Shown: positions 16,828 through 26,417 of the stretch, one piece after another
Layout: every line of letters starts with the position of its first letter
Numbering within the stretch: position 1 is the stretch's first letter
Assembly: GCA_000156155.1 (NCBI GenBank)
Contig: DS995299.1
Span: forward strand, 335,827-399,826
Reading direction: 5' to 3'
Source: a beta proteobacterium KB13
GTDB lineage: Bacteria > Pseudomonadota > Gammaproteobacteria > Burkholderiales > Methylophilaceae
Length of the DNA stretch: 64,000 nucleotides
Notes under the pieces: model-generated
What the model was told of the DNA's origin: nothing
Seen by the model: only the letters and a program-made list of their open reading frames with translations
The model's database searches: none
Translations under genes and position numbers: made by a program

Positions 16828-19395
16828 ATGATTTTAGATACCTATAAAACCCATATCAACGAAAGAAAGAAAGAACAACTCCCCCCATTACCTCTCAACC
16901 CTCAGCAAACAGCAGATTTAATAGAATACTTAAAAGACGAGACCCATCAAGACCTTGATGAAGCTCTCAATCTTCTTTTAAATAAAGTTCCAGCAGGCGT
17001 TGATCAAGCCGCTTATATCAAAGCTGGTTTTTTAAATGACATTGCAAATAAGAAAATCGCCTCAAGTGTCATATCGCCAGAAAAAGCAATTCAAGCATTA
17101 GGGGCGATGTTGGGTGGATATAATGTACAGGCTTTAGTCCCACTATTGGATAGTGAATTTGCTGATGAGGCAGTGAAAGCATTATCAAAAATAACTTTAG
17201 TCTTTGAAGCATTTCATGATGTGGTAGAAAAACATAATTCGGGAAATAAATCTGCTACAAAATTGCTTGAATCATGGGCCCAGGCAGATTGGTTTACTAG
17301 TAAAAATGAATTACCAAATGAAATAAAACTCACTGTATTCAAAGTGGATGGTGAAACCAATACAGATGATTTATCACCAGCACAAAATGCCTGGTCACGA
17401 GCAGACATTCCGTTGCATGCTCAATCTATGCTTTTTAATAAAATGCCTGAGGGCTTGCAATTAATTGAAGATCTAAAAAAATTAGGTAATCCTTTGGTGT
17501 ATGTGGGAGATGTGGTTGGTACTGGCTCATCAAGAAAATCTGCAATTAATTCATTGCAGTGGCATATGGGAAATGAAATTCCATTTATCCCCAACAAACA
17601 CACGGGTGGATATGTGTTTGGAAGTAAGATTGCTCCAATTTTCTTCAATACTGCGGAAGACTCAGGAGCATTGCCAATTGAATGTGATGTCTCAAACCTA
17701 AATAATGGCGATGAAATCATTTTAAAAATTAACGACAAAATTATTTGTGATCTATCAGGAAACACGCTCGCCTCATTCGAACATAATCCGCTCACAATTC
17801 TAGACGAGGTTCGTGCTGGTGGAAGAATACCGCTCATTATTGGTCGTGGCTTGTCTGATAAATCAGCCGATATTTTAGGTGTTGATAAGCCAACAATTTT
17901 TGTCAGCAACATCAGCGAAAATAAGGACACACAACAAGGGTACACTCTGGCACAAAAGATGGTGGGCAGAGCATGTGGTGTGGAGGGAGTCCTGCCAGGC
18001 ACCTACTGTGAACCAAAAATTACTTCGGTCGGATCTCAGGATACCACTGGAGCGATGACTCGAGATGAATTAAAAGAGCTGGCTTGTTTAGGTTTTAGTG
18101 CTGACCTTGTCATGCAAAGTTTTTGTCATACTGCTGCTTATCCAAAACCAGTAGATATTGATCTACAACATACATTGCCAGACTTTATCAGTAGTCGGGG
18201 AGGTGTGTCTTTAAAAGCAGGTGATGGGGTTATTCATTCTTGGTTAAACCGTATGATTCTTCCTGATACAGTTGGTACCGGTGGGGATTCACATACACGA
18301 TTTCCAATCGGTATATCATTTCCAGCAGGTTCTGGTTTAGTGGCTTTTGCAGCTGCACTTGGTGTTATGCCGTTGGATATGCCTGAGTCTGTTTTGGTGA
18401 GATTCAAAGGCACAATGCAGCCAGGGATCACTCTGAGAGATTTAGTCAATTCCATTCCATACCAGGCAATAAAAAATGGCGAACTGACAGTGGCTAAACA
18501 GGGTAAGAAAAATATTTTTAATGGCAGAATTTTGGAGATCGAAGGGTTGCCTGATTTAAAAGTAGAGCAGGCTTTTGAGTTTGCTGATGCGTCGGCTGAA
18601 CGTTCTGCTAATGGATGTACTGTCAGATTAAATAAAGAACCTATTATTGAGTATCTTGAGTCAAATATTGTATTGATGCAAAACCTAATTGCACAAGGCT
18701 ACGAAGATAAACGAACCCTTGAGCGAAGAATTCAGAGCATGCAAGGTTGGTTGAAAAACCCAGAACTTCTTGAGCCTGATGAAGATGCACAATATGCCTC
18801 TATTATTGAGATTGATTTGAATGAAATTACAGAGCCTTTAATTGCCTGTCCAAATGATCCAGACAACATTAAAACTTTATCTGAAATTCAAAACAATAAG
18901 ATAGATGAAGTTTTCATTGGAAGTTGTATGACCAATATTGGGCATTATCGTGCCGCAGGAAAAGTATTGGAAAACCAAGGAGCAATATCGACAAGATTAT
19001 GGGTTGCCCCACCTACACGGATGGATGAGGTTCAATTGAGAAAAGAAGGATACTACTCTGTATTCGGTCAAGCTGGAGCACGAACTGAGTTACCAGGATG
19101 TAGTCTATGTATGGGTAATCAAGCTCGTGTTGAAAATGATGCTCATGTCTTTTCGACGAGTACACGAAACTTTGATAATCGAATGGGTAAGGGTGCACAG
19201 GTGTATTTAGGCTCAGCAGAACTGGCAGCTGTGTGTGCATTATTGGGAAAAATACCAACGATTGAAGAGTATCACCAGATTGTGAAAGAAAAGATCTCAC
19301 CTATTGAGGATAACATTTATCAATACCTAAATTTCCATTTAATGGATGACTATGCGAGCGATAAAAAAGTTATTGGGATTGCCGCAGCAAGTTAA
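16828..19395 (+). CDS. acnB: aconitate hydratase B
   Basis: TCA-cycle enzyme that isomerises citrate and isocitrate through a [4Fe-4S] cluster. The protein has 855 residues, the AcnB length. An N-terminal HEAT-like domain (about residues 1-155) precedes the swivel domain ([20 protein letters not shown]). The catalytic region includes [53 protein letters not shown] and [17 protein letters not shown], supplying the cluster cysteines. The next gene follows nine bases later. The ATG at 16828 has no strong ribosome site. Confidence 0.96.
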   Translation: MILDTYKTHINERKKEQLPPLPLNPQQTADLIEYLKDETHQDLDEALNLLLNKVPAGVDQAAYIKAGFLNDIANKKIASSVISPEKAIQALGAMLGGYNVQALVPLLDSEFADEAVKALSKITLVFEAFHDVVEKHNSGNKSATKLLESWAQADWFTSKNELPNEIKLTVFKVDGETNTDDLSPAQNAWSRADIPLHAQSMLFNKMPEGLQLIEDLKKLGNPLVYVGDVVGTGSSRKSAINSLQWHMGNEIPFIPNKHTGGYVFGSKIAPIFFNTAEDSGALPIECDVSNLNNGDEIILKINDKIICDLSGNTLASFEHNPLTILDEVRAGGRIPLIIGRGLSDKSADILGVDKPTIFVSNISENKDTQQGYTLAQKMVGRACGVEGVLPGTYCEPKITSVGSQDTTGAMTRDELKELACLGFSADLVMQSFCHTAAYPKPVDIDLQHTLPDFISSRGGVSLKAGDGVIHSWLNRMILPDTVGTGGDSHTRFPIGISFPAGSGLVAFAAALGVMPLDMPESVLVRFKGTMQPGITLRDLVNSIPYQAIKNGELTVAKQGKKNIFNGRILEIEGLPDLKVEQAFEFADASAERSANGCTVRLNKEPIIEYLESNIVLMQNLIAQGYEDKRTLERRIQSMQGWLKNPELLEPDEDAQYASIIEIDLNEITEPLIACPNDPDNIKTLSEIQNNKIDEVFIGSCMTNIGHYRAAGKVLENQGAISTRLWVAPPTRMDEVQLRKEGYYSVFGQAGARTELPGCSLCMGNQARVENDAHVFSTSTRNFDNRMGKGAQVYLGSAELAAVCALLGKIPTIEEYHQIVKEKISPIEDNIYQYLNFHLMDDYASDKKVIGIAAAS

Positions 19396-19403
19396 TTGAT
19401 ATT

Positions 19404-20033
19404 ATGCAATTTGATCCTAATTGCAAAAAATGTCCAAGGCTAGTAAATTTTTTAGATAAGGTCAGTCAGTCCAATCCGGACTACCATTGTCGTCCAGTAG
19501 CGCCTTTTGGGGACATGAATCCTCAATTTTTAATTGTTGGACTTGCTCCAGGAATGCGCGGTGCAAACAAAACTGGCCGGCCCTTTACGGGCGATTATGC
19601 AGGTATTCTATTGTATGAGACCCTTAGTAAATTCGGATTTTCTTCTTCGCCAGAATCCATCTCTGTAAAAGACGGGTTACAACTTTTCGGTGTTCGCATT
19701 ACCAACGCTGTGAAATGTTTACCTCCAGAAAACAAGCCCACGACAAGTGAAATCAAACAATGCAACAATTACCTTGCTACTGAAATCAAAGAAATTAAAA
19801 ATAAATTAATAATTTTGGCACTTGGGAAAATTGCCCATGAGGCGGTGTTAACCTCTCAACAGTTAACAAAAAATCATTTTAAATTCAGCCATGGTGCGAG
19901 ACACATAATATCGGATCAACAAATATTGTATGATAGTTATCACTGCAGTCGTTACAACACGCAGACAAAAAGATTAACTCAATCAATGTTTGAAGAAGTT
20001 TTTTTAAAAATTAAAACAGAAATGGAGAACTAA
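19404..20033 (+). CDS. uracil-DNA glycosylase, family 5 (UdgB-like)
   Basis: Removes uracil and related bases from DNA. The protein has 209 residues. Near the N-terminus are paired cysteines (CKKCPRL) likely to bind a [4Fe-4S] cluster. The catalytic region reads IVGLAPGMRGANKTGRPFTG followed by DYAGILL, the family 5 pattern in which the motif A acidic residue of other UDGs is missing. Further cysteines at KCLPPENKPTTSEIKQC fit the cluster. It starts nine bases after acnB, and the tautomerase gene starts one base after its stop. Confidence 0.85.
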   Translation: MQFDPNCKKCPRLVNFLDKVSQSNPDYHCRPVAPFGDMNPQFLIVGLAPGMRGANKTGRPFTGDYAGILLYETLSKFGFSSSPESISVKDGLQLFGVRITNAVKCLPPENKPTTSEIKQCNNYLATEIKEIKNKLIILALGKIAHEAVLTSQQLTKNHFKFSHGARHIISDQQILYDSYHCSRYNTQTKRLTQSMFEEVFLKIKTEMEN

Positions 20034-20034
20034 A

Positions 20035-20214
20035 ATGCCTTACATTAACGTGAAATTAGCTGGATCAATTAATAAAGAACAAAAAGCAGAAATTGCTAAA
20101 GAAATAACAGACACAATGTCTAGAATAGCGAATAAGCCGGCATCATATACTTATGTAGTATTTGATGAAGTTGCTACAGAAGATTGGGCTATTGGAGGTA
20201 ATTTGCTCGGCTAA
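20035..20214 (+). CDS. 4-oxalocrotonate tautomerase family protein (small)
   Basis: A 59-residue protein, MPYINVKLAGSINKEQKAEI onward. After Met removal Pro1 is the catalytic base of this family, and the length matches the classic 60-residue subunits. Later residues TYVVFDEVATEDWAIGGNLL match the family's strand-and-loop end. These hexameric enzymes tautomerise small keto-enol acids; the native substrate is unknown. The gene is wedged between the UDG gene (one-base gap) and uvrC, so it is likely read in the same transcript. Confidence 0.85.
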   Translation: MPYINVKLAGSINKEQKAEIAKEITDTMSRIANKPASYTYVVFDEVATEDWAIGGNLLG

Positions 20215-20218
20215 CAAT

Positions 20219-22015
20219 GTGGAAGATATAAAAAATTTTATTAAGACATTACCAACACATCCCGGCATCTATCGCATGGTGGATGCAAAAGATAAGGTCA
20301 TATATGTTGGTAAGGCAAAAAATCTAAAAAAAAGAGTTGCCAGTTATTTTAATAAAAACATTCCTAGTCCTCGAACTAGGTTGATGATCTCACATATCCA
20401 ATCGATACAATACACGGTGACGAACACCGAGGCCGAAGCCTTAATTCTGGAAAATAATTTAATCAAGGAATTAATGCCTCGTTACAATGTTATTTTTAGG
20501 GATGATAAATCATATCCCTATTTGATGATGACATCCCATGCCTTTCCAATGCTCAAGTTTCACCGGGGAGTACAAAAAAAAGGAAATAAATATTTTGGGC
20601 CGTTTCCAAACTCAAATGCGGTTCGGGAGAGTATTCAATTATTACAAAAAGTTTTTCTTCTGAGAAATTGCGATGATTCAACTTTTAACAATCGGGTTCG
20701 TCCATGTTTACAACATCAAATTAAACGATGCACGGCACCATGCGTAAAATTGATCGATCAGAAATCCTATGCTGAAGATTGTCGTCAAGCCGAACTGTTT
20801 CTTCAAGGAAAAGATAATGAAGTGGTTGAACAAATGACCGAACATATGAACATTGCAGCGGAAAATGAGGAATATGAAAGAGCAGCCGTTTTCCGTGACC
20901 GCATTCAAAGCCTGAGACAGGTCAGGTTAAAACAGTTCGTTAGTGATTTTAGTGAAAATGATGCTGACATTATTGCCTTGGCTGAGGAGTCAGGGATGGT
21001 GTGTATCAATTTAGTGATGATCCGTGGTGGAAGACATTTGGGTGACAAGACCTTCTTCCCAAAAAATGCGAGTGACTCTGAAAGTAATTTTACTGAGATT
21101 TTTTTATGTCAGCACTATGATGAACAGATACCACCCCCAGTAATTGTCACAGAAGGAATTTTTGACAAAGATTTAGTGAACTCATTCTTTAAACTTAAAT
21201 TTCCTGATAAAAAATTTAAGATTATTTCGAAAGCAACGGGTGACAAAAGAATGTGGTTAAAGATGGCAAAAAGAAACGCGATGATCAATGTTAGACAAAA
21301 AAATCTGCTTGAGTCAGGCAAGGCTGACAAGATTGAGTCGTTAAGAAAGCTCCTCAACATGCCAGATTTAAATCGTATTGAATGTTTTGATATTAGCCAT
21401 ACCATGGGTAACCAAACGATTGCTTCATGCGTGGTTTATGATGATTTAGGGATGCAAAATAAGGAGTATAGAAGATTTAATATCAATGATATTACTCCAG
21501 GTGATGATTATGCTGCGATGTATCAAGTGCTAGAGAGGCGAGTCAAAAGAATCATAAATGAGGAGCAGACAAAACCTGACATGATGTTGATCGATGGCGG
21601 TAAAGGTCAATTAAAAATGGCTCTTGAAGTTTTCGATAAATATAATGTTGTAGGGATTCGTCTTGTTTCAATAGCAAAAGGTGAAGGAAGAAAGTCAGGG
21701 CTGGAGTCATTAATCCTTGATGATGGGGAGGTTCTCAGCGATATTCCTAAAAATAACATCGGCTTTCACTTGATGCAACACATTAGGGATGAAGCACATC
21801 GTTTTGCAATTACTGGACATAGACAAAAAAGAGCTAAAACAAATCTTTCATCGTCTCTTGAGGAAATTGAGGGCATAGGACCAAAAAAAAGAAAAGCCTT
21901 GCTTGTGTATTTTGGTGGTCTTGATGGTATTAGAAATGCCTCTGTTGAGGAATTGTCTCAAGTCACAGGCATCGATCAAAAGCTTGCTGAGATTGTTTAT
22001 AACTTTTATCATTAG
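20219..22015 (+). CDS. uvrC: excinuclease ABC subunit C
   Basis: The nuclease of nucleotide-excision repair that cuts on both sides of the lesion. From GTG at 20219 it has 598 residues. The GIY-YIG domain covers about residues 10-90 (PGIYRMVDAKDKVIYVGKAK), followed by a UVR helix near residue 200, the RNase H-like C-terminal nuclease (IECFDISHTMGNQTIASCVV, LIDGGKGQL) and tandem HhH motifs at the end (LEEIEGIGPKKRKALL). The frame is open back to 20162, but that part overlaps the tautomerase gene out of frame and is unconserved, so GTG four bases after that stop is preferred. Confidence 0.95.
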   Translation: MEDIKNFIKTLPTHPGIYRMVDAKDKVIYVGKAKNLKKRVASYFNKNIPSPRTRLMISHIQSIQYTVTNTEAEALILENNLIKELMPRYNVIFRDDKSYPYLMMTSHAFPMLKFHRGVQKKGNKYFGPFPNSNAVRESIQLLQKVFLLRNCDDSTFNNRVRPCLQHQIKRCTAPCVKLIDQKSYAEDCRQAELFLQGKDNEVVEQMTEHMNIAAENEEYERAAVFRDRIQSLRQVRLKQFVSDFSENDADIIALAEESGMVCINLVMIRGGRHLGDKTFFPKNASDSESNFTEIFLCQHYDEQIPPPVIVTEGIFDKDLVNSFFKLKFPDKKFKIISKATGDKRMWLKMAKRNAMINVRQKNLLESGKADKIESLRKLLNMPDLNRIECFDISHTMGNQTIASCVVYDDLGMQNKEYRRFNINDITPGDDYAAMYQVLERRVKRIINEEQTKPDMMLIDGGKGQLKMALEVFDKYNVVGIRLVSIAKGEGRKSGLESLILDDGEVLSDIPKNNIGFHLMQHIRDEAHRFAITGHRQKRAKTNLSSSLEEIEGIGPKKRKALLVYFGGLDGIRNASVEELSQVTGIDQKLAEIVYNFYH

Positions 22016-22018
22016 AGT

Positions 22019-22570
22019 ATGAATCTCCCAAATTACATTTCATTATTTCGTATTATTCTGATCCCTTTTTTAATTCTGATCTTTTATCTTCCTCATTCTG
22101 TTATAGGTAATTTTGATAAAAATTTAATTGCTACCGGCCTATTTATCGTTGCTGGAATAAGCGACTGGCTAGATGGATTCTTAGCAAGAAAGTTAAAGCT
22201 AGAATCGAAGTTCGGTGCTTTTATTGATCCAGTTGCAGATAAATTAATAGTGATCGCATCATTAGTGTTATTGGTTGAGTTGGATAGGATCAGTGCATTA
22301 ATTGCTATCATCATCATAGGTAGGGAGGTTGCTGTCAGTGCTTTAAGAGAATGGATGGCCGGTATTGGAAGTGCTGGGAGTGTTGCGGTTGCCTTTGTCG
22401 GTAAATTAAAAACGACTATTCAGTTTATTGCGATAACTCTGTTGTTGTATTTTGAGGATATTTATCTTATTCCAACTCGACTACTTGGTGAAATAGCAAT
22501 TAATCTTGCAGCAATTCTCACCATTATTTCTATGTTGTATTATCTGAAAAAAGCATTTGTCAGGAATTAA
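22019..22570 (+). CDS. pgsA: CDP-diacylglycerol-glycerol-3-phosphate 3-phosphatidyltransferase
   Basis: Inner-membrane enzyme making phosphatidylglycerol phosphate, the committed step to phosphatidylglycerol and cardiolipin. The protein has 183 residues with about four membrane segments. The CDP-alcohol phosphatidyltransferase motif is intact: DGFLARKLKLESKFGAFIDP followed by VADK, giving the D-G-x2-A-R-x8-G-x3-D-x3-D pattern. It begins three bases after uvrC, the common uvrC-pgsA pairing. It makes the kind of phospholipid that the 51-55 kb cluster is predicted to replace under phosphate stress. Confidence 0.95.
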   Translation: MNLPNYISLFRIILIPFLILIFYLPHSVIGNFDKNLIATGLFIVAGISDWLDGFLARKLKLESKFGAFIDPVADKLIVIASLVLLVELDRISALIAIIIIGREVAVSALREWMAGIGSAGSVAVAFVGKLKTTIQFIAITLLLYFEDIYLIPTRLLGEIAINLAAILTIISMLYYLKKAFVRN

Positions 22571-22634
22571 ACTAAATCATTTCTTCGCTGAGATTGACAT
22601 CACTTAAAAAAAAGCTAAAATACTGCTTCTGTTT

Positions 22635-22710
22635 GCGTGAATAGCTCAGCTGGTAGAGCGCAACCTTGCCAAGGTTGAGGTCGCGAGTTCGAACCTCGTT
22701 TCACGCTCCA
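22635..22710 (+). tRNA. tRNA-Gly (GCC)
   Basis: A 76-base cloverleaf with encoded CCA. The acceptor GCGTGAA pairs with TTCACGC, the anticodon loop is TTGCCAA with anticodon GCC, and the T-arm has GTTCGAACC. First of three closely spaced tRNA genes. Confidence 0.95.
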
Positions 22711-22721
22711 AATTTTTTTAT

Positions 22722-22746
22722 AAAGGGGAGACAAAGCTCCCCTTTT
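22722..22746 (+). terminator. hairpin between tRNA-Gly and tRNA-Cys
   Basis: AAAGGGGAG pairs with CTCCCCTTT around ACAAAG and is followed by a T-rich stretch. It could terminate the tRNA-Gly transcript or act as a processing signal, since tRNA-Cys starts only nine bases later. Confidence 0.6.
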
Positions 22747-22754
22747 ATATTTTT

Positions 22755-22828
22755 GGCGCGTTAGCAAAGTGGTTATGCAGAGGCCTGCAAAGCCTTAGAC
22801 GCCGGTTCGATTCCGGCACGCGCCTCCA
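22755..22828 (+). tRNA. tRNA-Cys (GCA)
   Basis: A 74-base cloverleaf with encoded CCA. The acceptor GGCGCGT pairs with ACGCGCC, the anticodon loop is CTGCAAA with anticodon GCA, and the T-loop is GGTTCGATTCC. Confidence 0.95.
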
Positions 22829-22867
22829 TTCTTTTTTATACAGGATGATGATAGAATACGTTTCGTT

Positions 22868-22954
22868 GCCCGGGTGGTGAAATTGGTAGACACAAGAGAC
22901 TTAAAATCTCTCGATCTTACGATCGTGCCGGTTCGATTCCGGCCCCGGGCACCA
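22868..22954 (+). tRNA. tRNA-Leu (TAA)
   Basis: An 87-base class II tRNA with a long variable arm and encoded CCA. The acceptor GCCCGGG pairs with CCCGGGC, and the anticodon loop CTTAAAA gives UAA. It is 19 bases upstream of the small membrane-protein gene. Confidence 0.95.
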
Positions 22955-22973
22955 CTTTTAATCTTTGGATGTC

Positions 22974-23111
22974 ATGAGCGAAAAAGAATTAAAAAAAATT
23001 AATCAAAATTTACAGGCAATTTTAAAAACTCTAAAAACAGTTTTTACCCTCATTGCTTTTTTTGCATTCTTATATTTTTCATTATTAATTTACTTGTTTG
23101 TTATTGGATAA
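22974..23111 (+). CDS. small single-pass membrane protein (45 aa), hypothetical
   Basis: An ATG-TAA frame of 45 codons. The first 20 residues are polar and lysine/asparagine-rich (MSEKELKKINQNLQAILKTL), and residues 23-44 form one hydrophobic membrane segment (FTLIAFFAFLYFSLLIYLF), so an N-in microprotein is likely. No ribosome site is obvious. The next gene begins at TTG directly on the following base (23112), which argues for a real, coupled gene. I do not recognise a family. Confidence 0.5.
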   Translation: MSEKELKKINQNLQAILKTLKTVFTLIAFFAFLYFSLLIYLFVIG

Positions 23112-23948
23112 TTGAAAAGCTTTGTTTTAATAAATCAACCCTCTCAAGAAACAATCGATTCTCTTTATCATTGGCGCAATAGATTTAAAATAAAAAAAAA
23201 TGCTACTGACCTACCCACTATCTTCAGTGATTTACTCATAGATGATGAGGCAGGGGTGTTACCATCAGGAATTATTAAAGATCTTGAAGTTGAAAATCAT
23301 TGGGTTTATATGGCCCTACCTGCAAACTTTGAGCTTCAGAGAGATTCATTTATTTTTACTGGTTTAAAAAATGCTTCAAAAAACTTACTGTCAACATATT
23401 CTCGATTTATAAAAAGTGAACTGGACCAAAATCTTTTTGATTTTCAAAACATTGGAAAATTTATGTTTTTGTTATCTAAAAGTAATTTAGATTTTTGTTA
23501 TAACTCAATTAATGATTTAAAAAGGAATCCCTATTGCATTAATGAGCATAACTCAATATCGCATAAAGTTTTTTTTAATGATATCTCAATGCTCACTCAT
23601 GCATTTTTTCTTAAAAATGAAATTAATCAACCATTTAATAACTTAATTTTTTTAAAAGTTGGTCTTTATTCTGATCAAAAAAATAAGATGACTGTATTTT
23701 CAGATGATGAAGATTTCCCAGGAATAGATTGCAGTCACATAAGTGATAAAGAATTTGAAGATTCAGAAAAGTTTATTATTTTTGGAGCACATTCCAATGA
23801 GCAGGTTGAAACTTATTTTAAAGAAAATGTTAACGACATTAAAAAAGTAATTTTAGTTGTTGACGACACATCTTATACATTAGATAAAACAAATAGATTT
23901 TTTAATTTTTTTAACGGGTCAAGAAAAGTCTGGAATGAAATTAATTAA
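23112..23948 (+). CDS. RpfE-like conserved protein upstream of recJ
   Basis: A 278-residue protein with a TTG start, joined end-to-end with the preceding microprotein gene and overlapping recJ by 14 bases. ENHWVYMALPANFELQRDSF resembles the WLRADPVHL-RD motif of the RpfE-type (distant cofactor-independent phosphoglycerate mutase-like) proteins encoded before recJ in many betaproteobacteria. The usual metal-binding aspartates are not recognisable to me, so enzyme activity is doubtful. The sequence is divergent and asparagine/phenylalanine-rich. The family name rests on one motif and the neighbour, and no function can be stated. Confidence 0.5.
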   Translation: MKSFVLINQPSQETIDSLYHWRNRFKIKKNATDLPTIFSDLLIDDEAGVLPSGIIKDLEVENHWVYMALPANFELQRDSFIFTGLKNASKNLLSTYSRFIKSELDQNLFDFQNIGKFMFLLSKSNLDFCYNSINDLKRNPYCINEHNSISHKVFFNDISMLTHAFFLKNEINQPFNNLIFLKVGLYSDQKNKMTVFSDDEDFPGIDCSHISDKEFEDSEKFIIFGAHSNEQVETYFKENVNDIKKVILVVDDTSYTLDKTNRFFNFFNGSRKVWNEIN

Positions 23949-25626
23949 TAAAAAAATTGATGAAAGTATCAAGCAAAAACTCATCAATACTGGACGTCAT
24001 CCTATAGTTTCACAAATCTTGGCCGCTAGAAATATTTCTTCTTCTAAAGATGTTGATTACCCAATTGAACAGCTTCTTTCTCCAAATAAACTTCTAAACT
24101 GCGATGAGGCAGCAGATTTTCTTTCTGATGCCATTCAAAAACAAAAAAAAATTACCATTGTCGGTGATTATGATGCAGATGGAGCCTCAGGGTCATCAGT
24201 AGCTATACTCGGATTTAGGCTGCTAGGTATTGAAGTTGATTTTTTAATACCTTCTCGTTTTAAGAATGGGTATGGATTATCTAGCGAGATTGTAGATATG
24301 GCGAACACAAAAGAGACAGATATCATAATTACTGTCGATAATGGAATTGCCAGCTTTGAGGGTATAAGCCATGCCAATGACCTTGGGATTGATGTAATCG
24401 TGACAGACCATCATTTACAAGCAGAAAATTTACCCGATGCAAAATTTATCATTAACCCTAATCAAAAAAAATGTAGTTTTCCAAGTAAAAATTTATGTGG
24501 GGCAGGAGTGGTTTTTTATTTATTGATCGCTATAAGAAAAAAGCTACGTGATCAGAACTATTTTGATAATTTGAATGTTGACGAGCCAAACCTCTTGCAA
24601 ATTCTTGATTTGGTTGCTTTGGCAACCATTGCCGATATGGTGAAAATGGATTTTAACAATCGTTTGCTTGTCCATCATGGGTTAAGAGTGATTCGATCTC
24701 AACAATGTAATTTAGGTTTAAAAAAACTGTTTATGCTAACTAATAAATCTCATTTAACTGCATTAACGAGTGACCTCAGTTTTGTGATTGCACCAAAAAT
24801 TAATGCAGCAGGAAGAATGGATGACATGAGTCTTGGCGTCGCTTGCCTTACAGCTACAAATGAAAATGAAGCGCATGAGTATGCCAGGCAGTTAATTGAG
24901 TTTAATTTTCAACGAAAAAAAACCGAAACTGACATGCAGGAAGAGGCTCAAGCAATCATGCGGGGATTTAATAATAACAACAAAACAATTTGTTTGTTTA
25001 ATGATAAATGGCATCAAGGTGTAATAGGTATTCTCGCATCACGACTGAAGGAAAATTTCTATCGTCCAGTTATTATTTTTGCTCAAGATGAATCAGGATA
25101 TCTCAAAGGGTCTGCACGCTCAATTGAGGGATTTCATGTTAGGGATGCGATTGATCTTGTGGCAAAAAAAAATCCCGAAGTAATTGTTACTTTTGGAGGT
25201 CACGCAATGGCCGCCGGCTTGACCATTAAAAAAGATCGTTTTGACAGTTTTGTACAATCTTTTGAGGAAGTTGCTGAATCCATTTTAAAACCTGAGGACT
25301 TAAGTGAAATTATTGAGGTGGATGATAGTATTTTGCAAGATAATATTAACGTTCATATTATTGATGAAATTAATCAGTTGGAGTGGGGAAATGGTTTTCA
25401 AAGACCATTATTTACCGACACATTTGATTGTGTTGATCAAAAGGTAATCAAAGGCCTTCACACTAAGTTAAACTTAACTAAACATAATCAAACATTTGAG
25501 AGTATCTTTTTTAACTATCAAGAATCGATCCCAGATAGAGTAAAATGCTTGTATACGCTTGAAACTAACAAGTTTAATAATACAAATAAAGTAACTTTAA
25601 ACATAAAAAAAATTATCCATGAGTAA
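23935..25626 (+). CDS. recJ: single-stranded-DNA-specific exonuclease RecJ
   Basis: A 5'-3' ssDNA exonuclease of recombination and mismatch or base-excision repair. The protein has 563 residues. DHH-family metal motifs are clear: GDYDADG at residues 77-83, TVDNGIA, VTDHHLQAE, and the DHHA1 motif TFGGHAMAAGLTI. The C-terminal OB-like domain holds WGNGFQRPLF. It overlaps the RpfE-like gene upstream and tpiA downstream by eight bases, giving a tight transcription unit. Confidence 0.95.
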   Translation: MKLINKKIDESIKQKLINTGRHPIVSQILAARNISSSKDVDYPIEQLLSPNKLLNCDEAADFLSDAIQKQKKITIVGDYDADGASGSSVAILGFRLLGIEVDFLIPSRFKNGYGLSSEIVDMANTKETDIIITVDNGIASFEGISHANDLGIDVIVTDHHLQAENLPDAKFIINPNQKKCSFPSKNLCGAGVVFYLLIAIRKKLRDQNYFDNLNVDEPNLLQILDLVALATIADMVKMDFNNRLLVHHGLRVIRSQQCNLGLKKLFMLTNKSHLTALTSDLSFVIAPKINAAGRMDDMSLGVACLTATNENEAHEYARQLIEFNFQRKKTETDMQEEAQAIMRGFNNNNKTICLFNDKWHQGVIGILASRLKENFYRPVIIFAQDESGYLKGSARSIEGFHVRDAIDLVAKKNPEVIVTFGGHAMAAGLTIKKDRFDSFVQSFEEVAESILKPEDLSEIIEVDDSILQDNINVHIIDEINQLEWGNGFQRPLFTDTFDCVDQKVIKGLHTKLNLTKHNQTFESIFFNYQESIPDRVKCLYTLETNKFNNTNKVTLNIKKIIHE

Positions 25627-26398
25627 AAAAATTATCATTGCAAATTTAAAAATGTATGGTTCCTCCTTATTTTATGAAGATTTGTTTACACAAGTGAAAT
25701 CTGCTCACCAACAATTAGCAACAAATGATGTTGAGATTGTAATGTGTATTCCATATCCATACCTTTTTTTAGCAGAAAAAATTTTTGCAAATAGTGGAAT
25801 TTCGTGGGGTTCGCAAAATGTTGCTAAAGATATTGAAGGTCCATTTACTGGCGAGGTGAGTGTAACAATGCTGACAGATTTTTCCTCACAGTATGCCATT
25901 ATTGGTCACTCAGAAAGAAATACAGCTTATTGTGAATCAGATTTAAATATTGCAGAGAAATTTAAGAGGTTAAAAGACCACCATGTCAGACCAATTCTAT
26001 GTGTTGGGGAAACTCTGATTGAGAGGGAAGCTGGTATGGAAAAAAAAGTGGTACAAACGCAGCTGGAGACAATCTTAAGCAATGGGCCAGAAATATTTAC
26101 GGATTCTGTTATAGCTTATGAGCCAATATGGGCAATTGGAAGCGATATGGCGGCATCACCTGAGCAGGCTCAAAATATGTGTTCTTTTATTAAAGATTTT
26201 ATTCACACTGAGGTGCTCACTAATCGTAATGATGATCAGAAAAAAATACCTTTAAAAGTAGTATATGGAGGCAGCGTAAATGAGAAAAATACGTTACAAT
26301 TACTGTCTTTAGATGAGGTAGATGGAGCACTAATAGGCAGGTGCTCATTAAGTGCTGATAAATTTATTCAGATATGTAACTTGACTCATCAAATTTAA
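25619..26398 (+). CDS. tpiA: triosephosphate isomerase
   Basis: Glycolytic and gluconeogenic enzyme interconverting dihydroxyacetone phosphate and glyceraldehyde-3-phosphate. It has 259 residues in a TIM barrel. The catalytic residues are visible: Lys in IANLKMYG, His in IIGHSERNTAYCES, and Glu in AYEPIWAIGS, plus the phosphate loop VVYGGSVNEKN. Position 13 is Tyr-Gly rather than the usual Asn in NWKMN (here NLKMYG), a divergence seen in some lineages. It overlaps recJ and precedes secG by 19 bases, a common tpiA-secG order. Confidence 0.94.
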   Translation: MSKKIIIANLKMYGSSLFYEDLFTQVKSAHQQLATNDVEIVMCIPYPYLFLAEKIFANSGISWGSQNVAKDIEGPFTGEVSVTMLTDFSSQYAIIGHSERNTAYCESDLNIAEKFKRLKDHHVRPILCVGETLIEREAGMEKKVVQTQLETILSNGPEIFTDSVIAYEPIWAIGSDMAASPEQAQNMCSFIKDFIHTEVLTNRNDDQKKIPLKVVYGGSVNEKNTLQLLSLDEVDGALIGRCSLSADKFIQICNLTHQI

Positions 26399-26417
26399 AC
26401 TTTTTTAAATAAATTTT

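Noticed and set aside
17421..18002. 193-codon frame antisense to acnB
   Set aside because: It is a shadow of a strongly conserved gene in the opposite direction, with no ribosome site or family motif. The same applies to other long antisense frames, e.g. at 3665-4030, 46341-46628 and 48482-48856.
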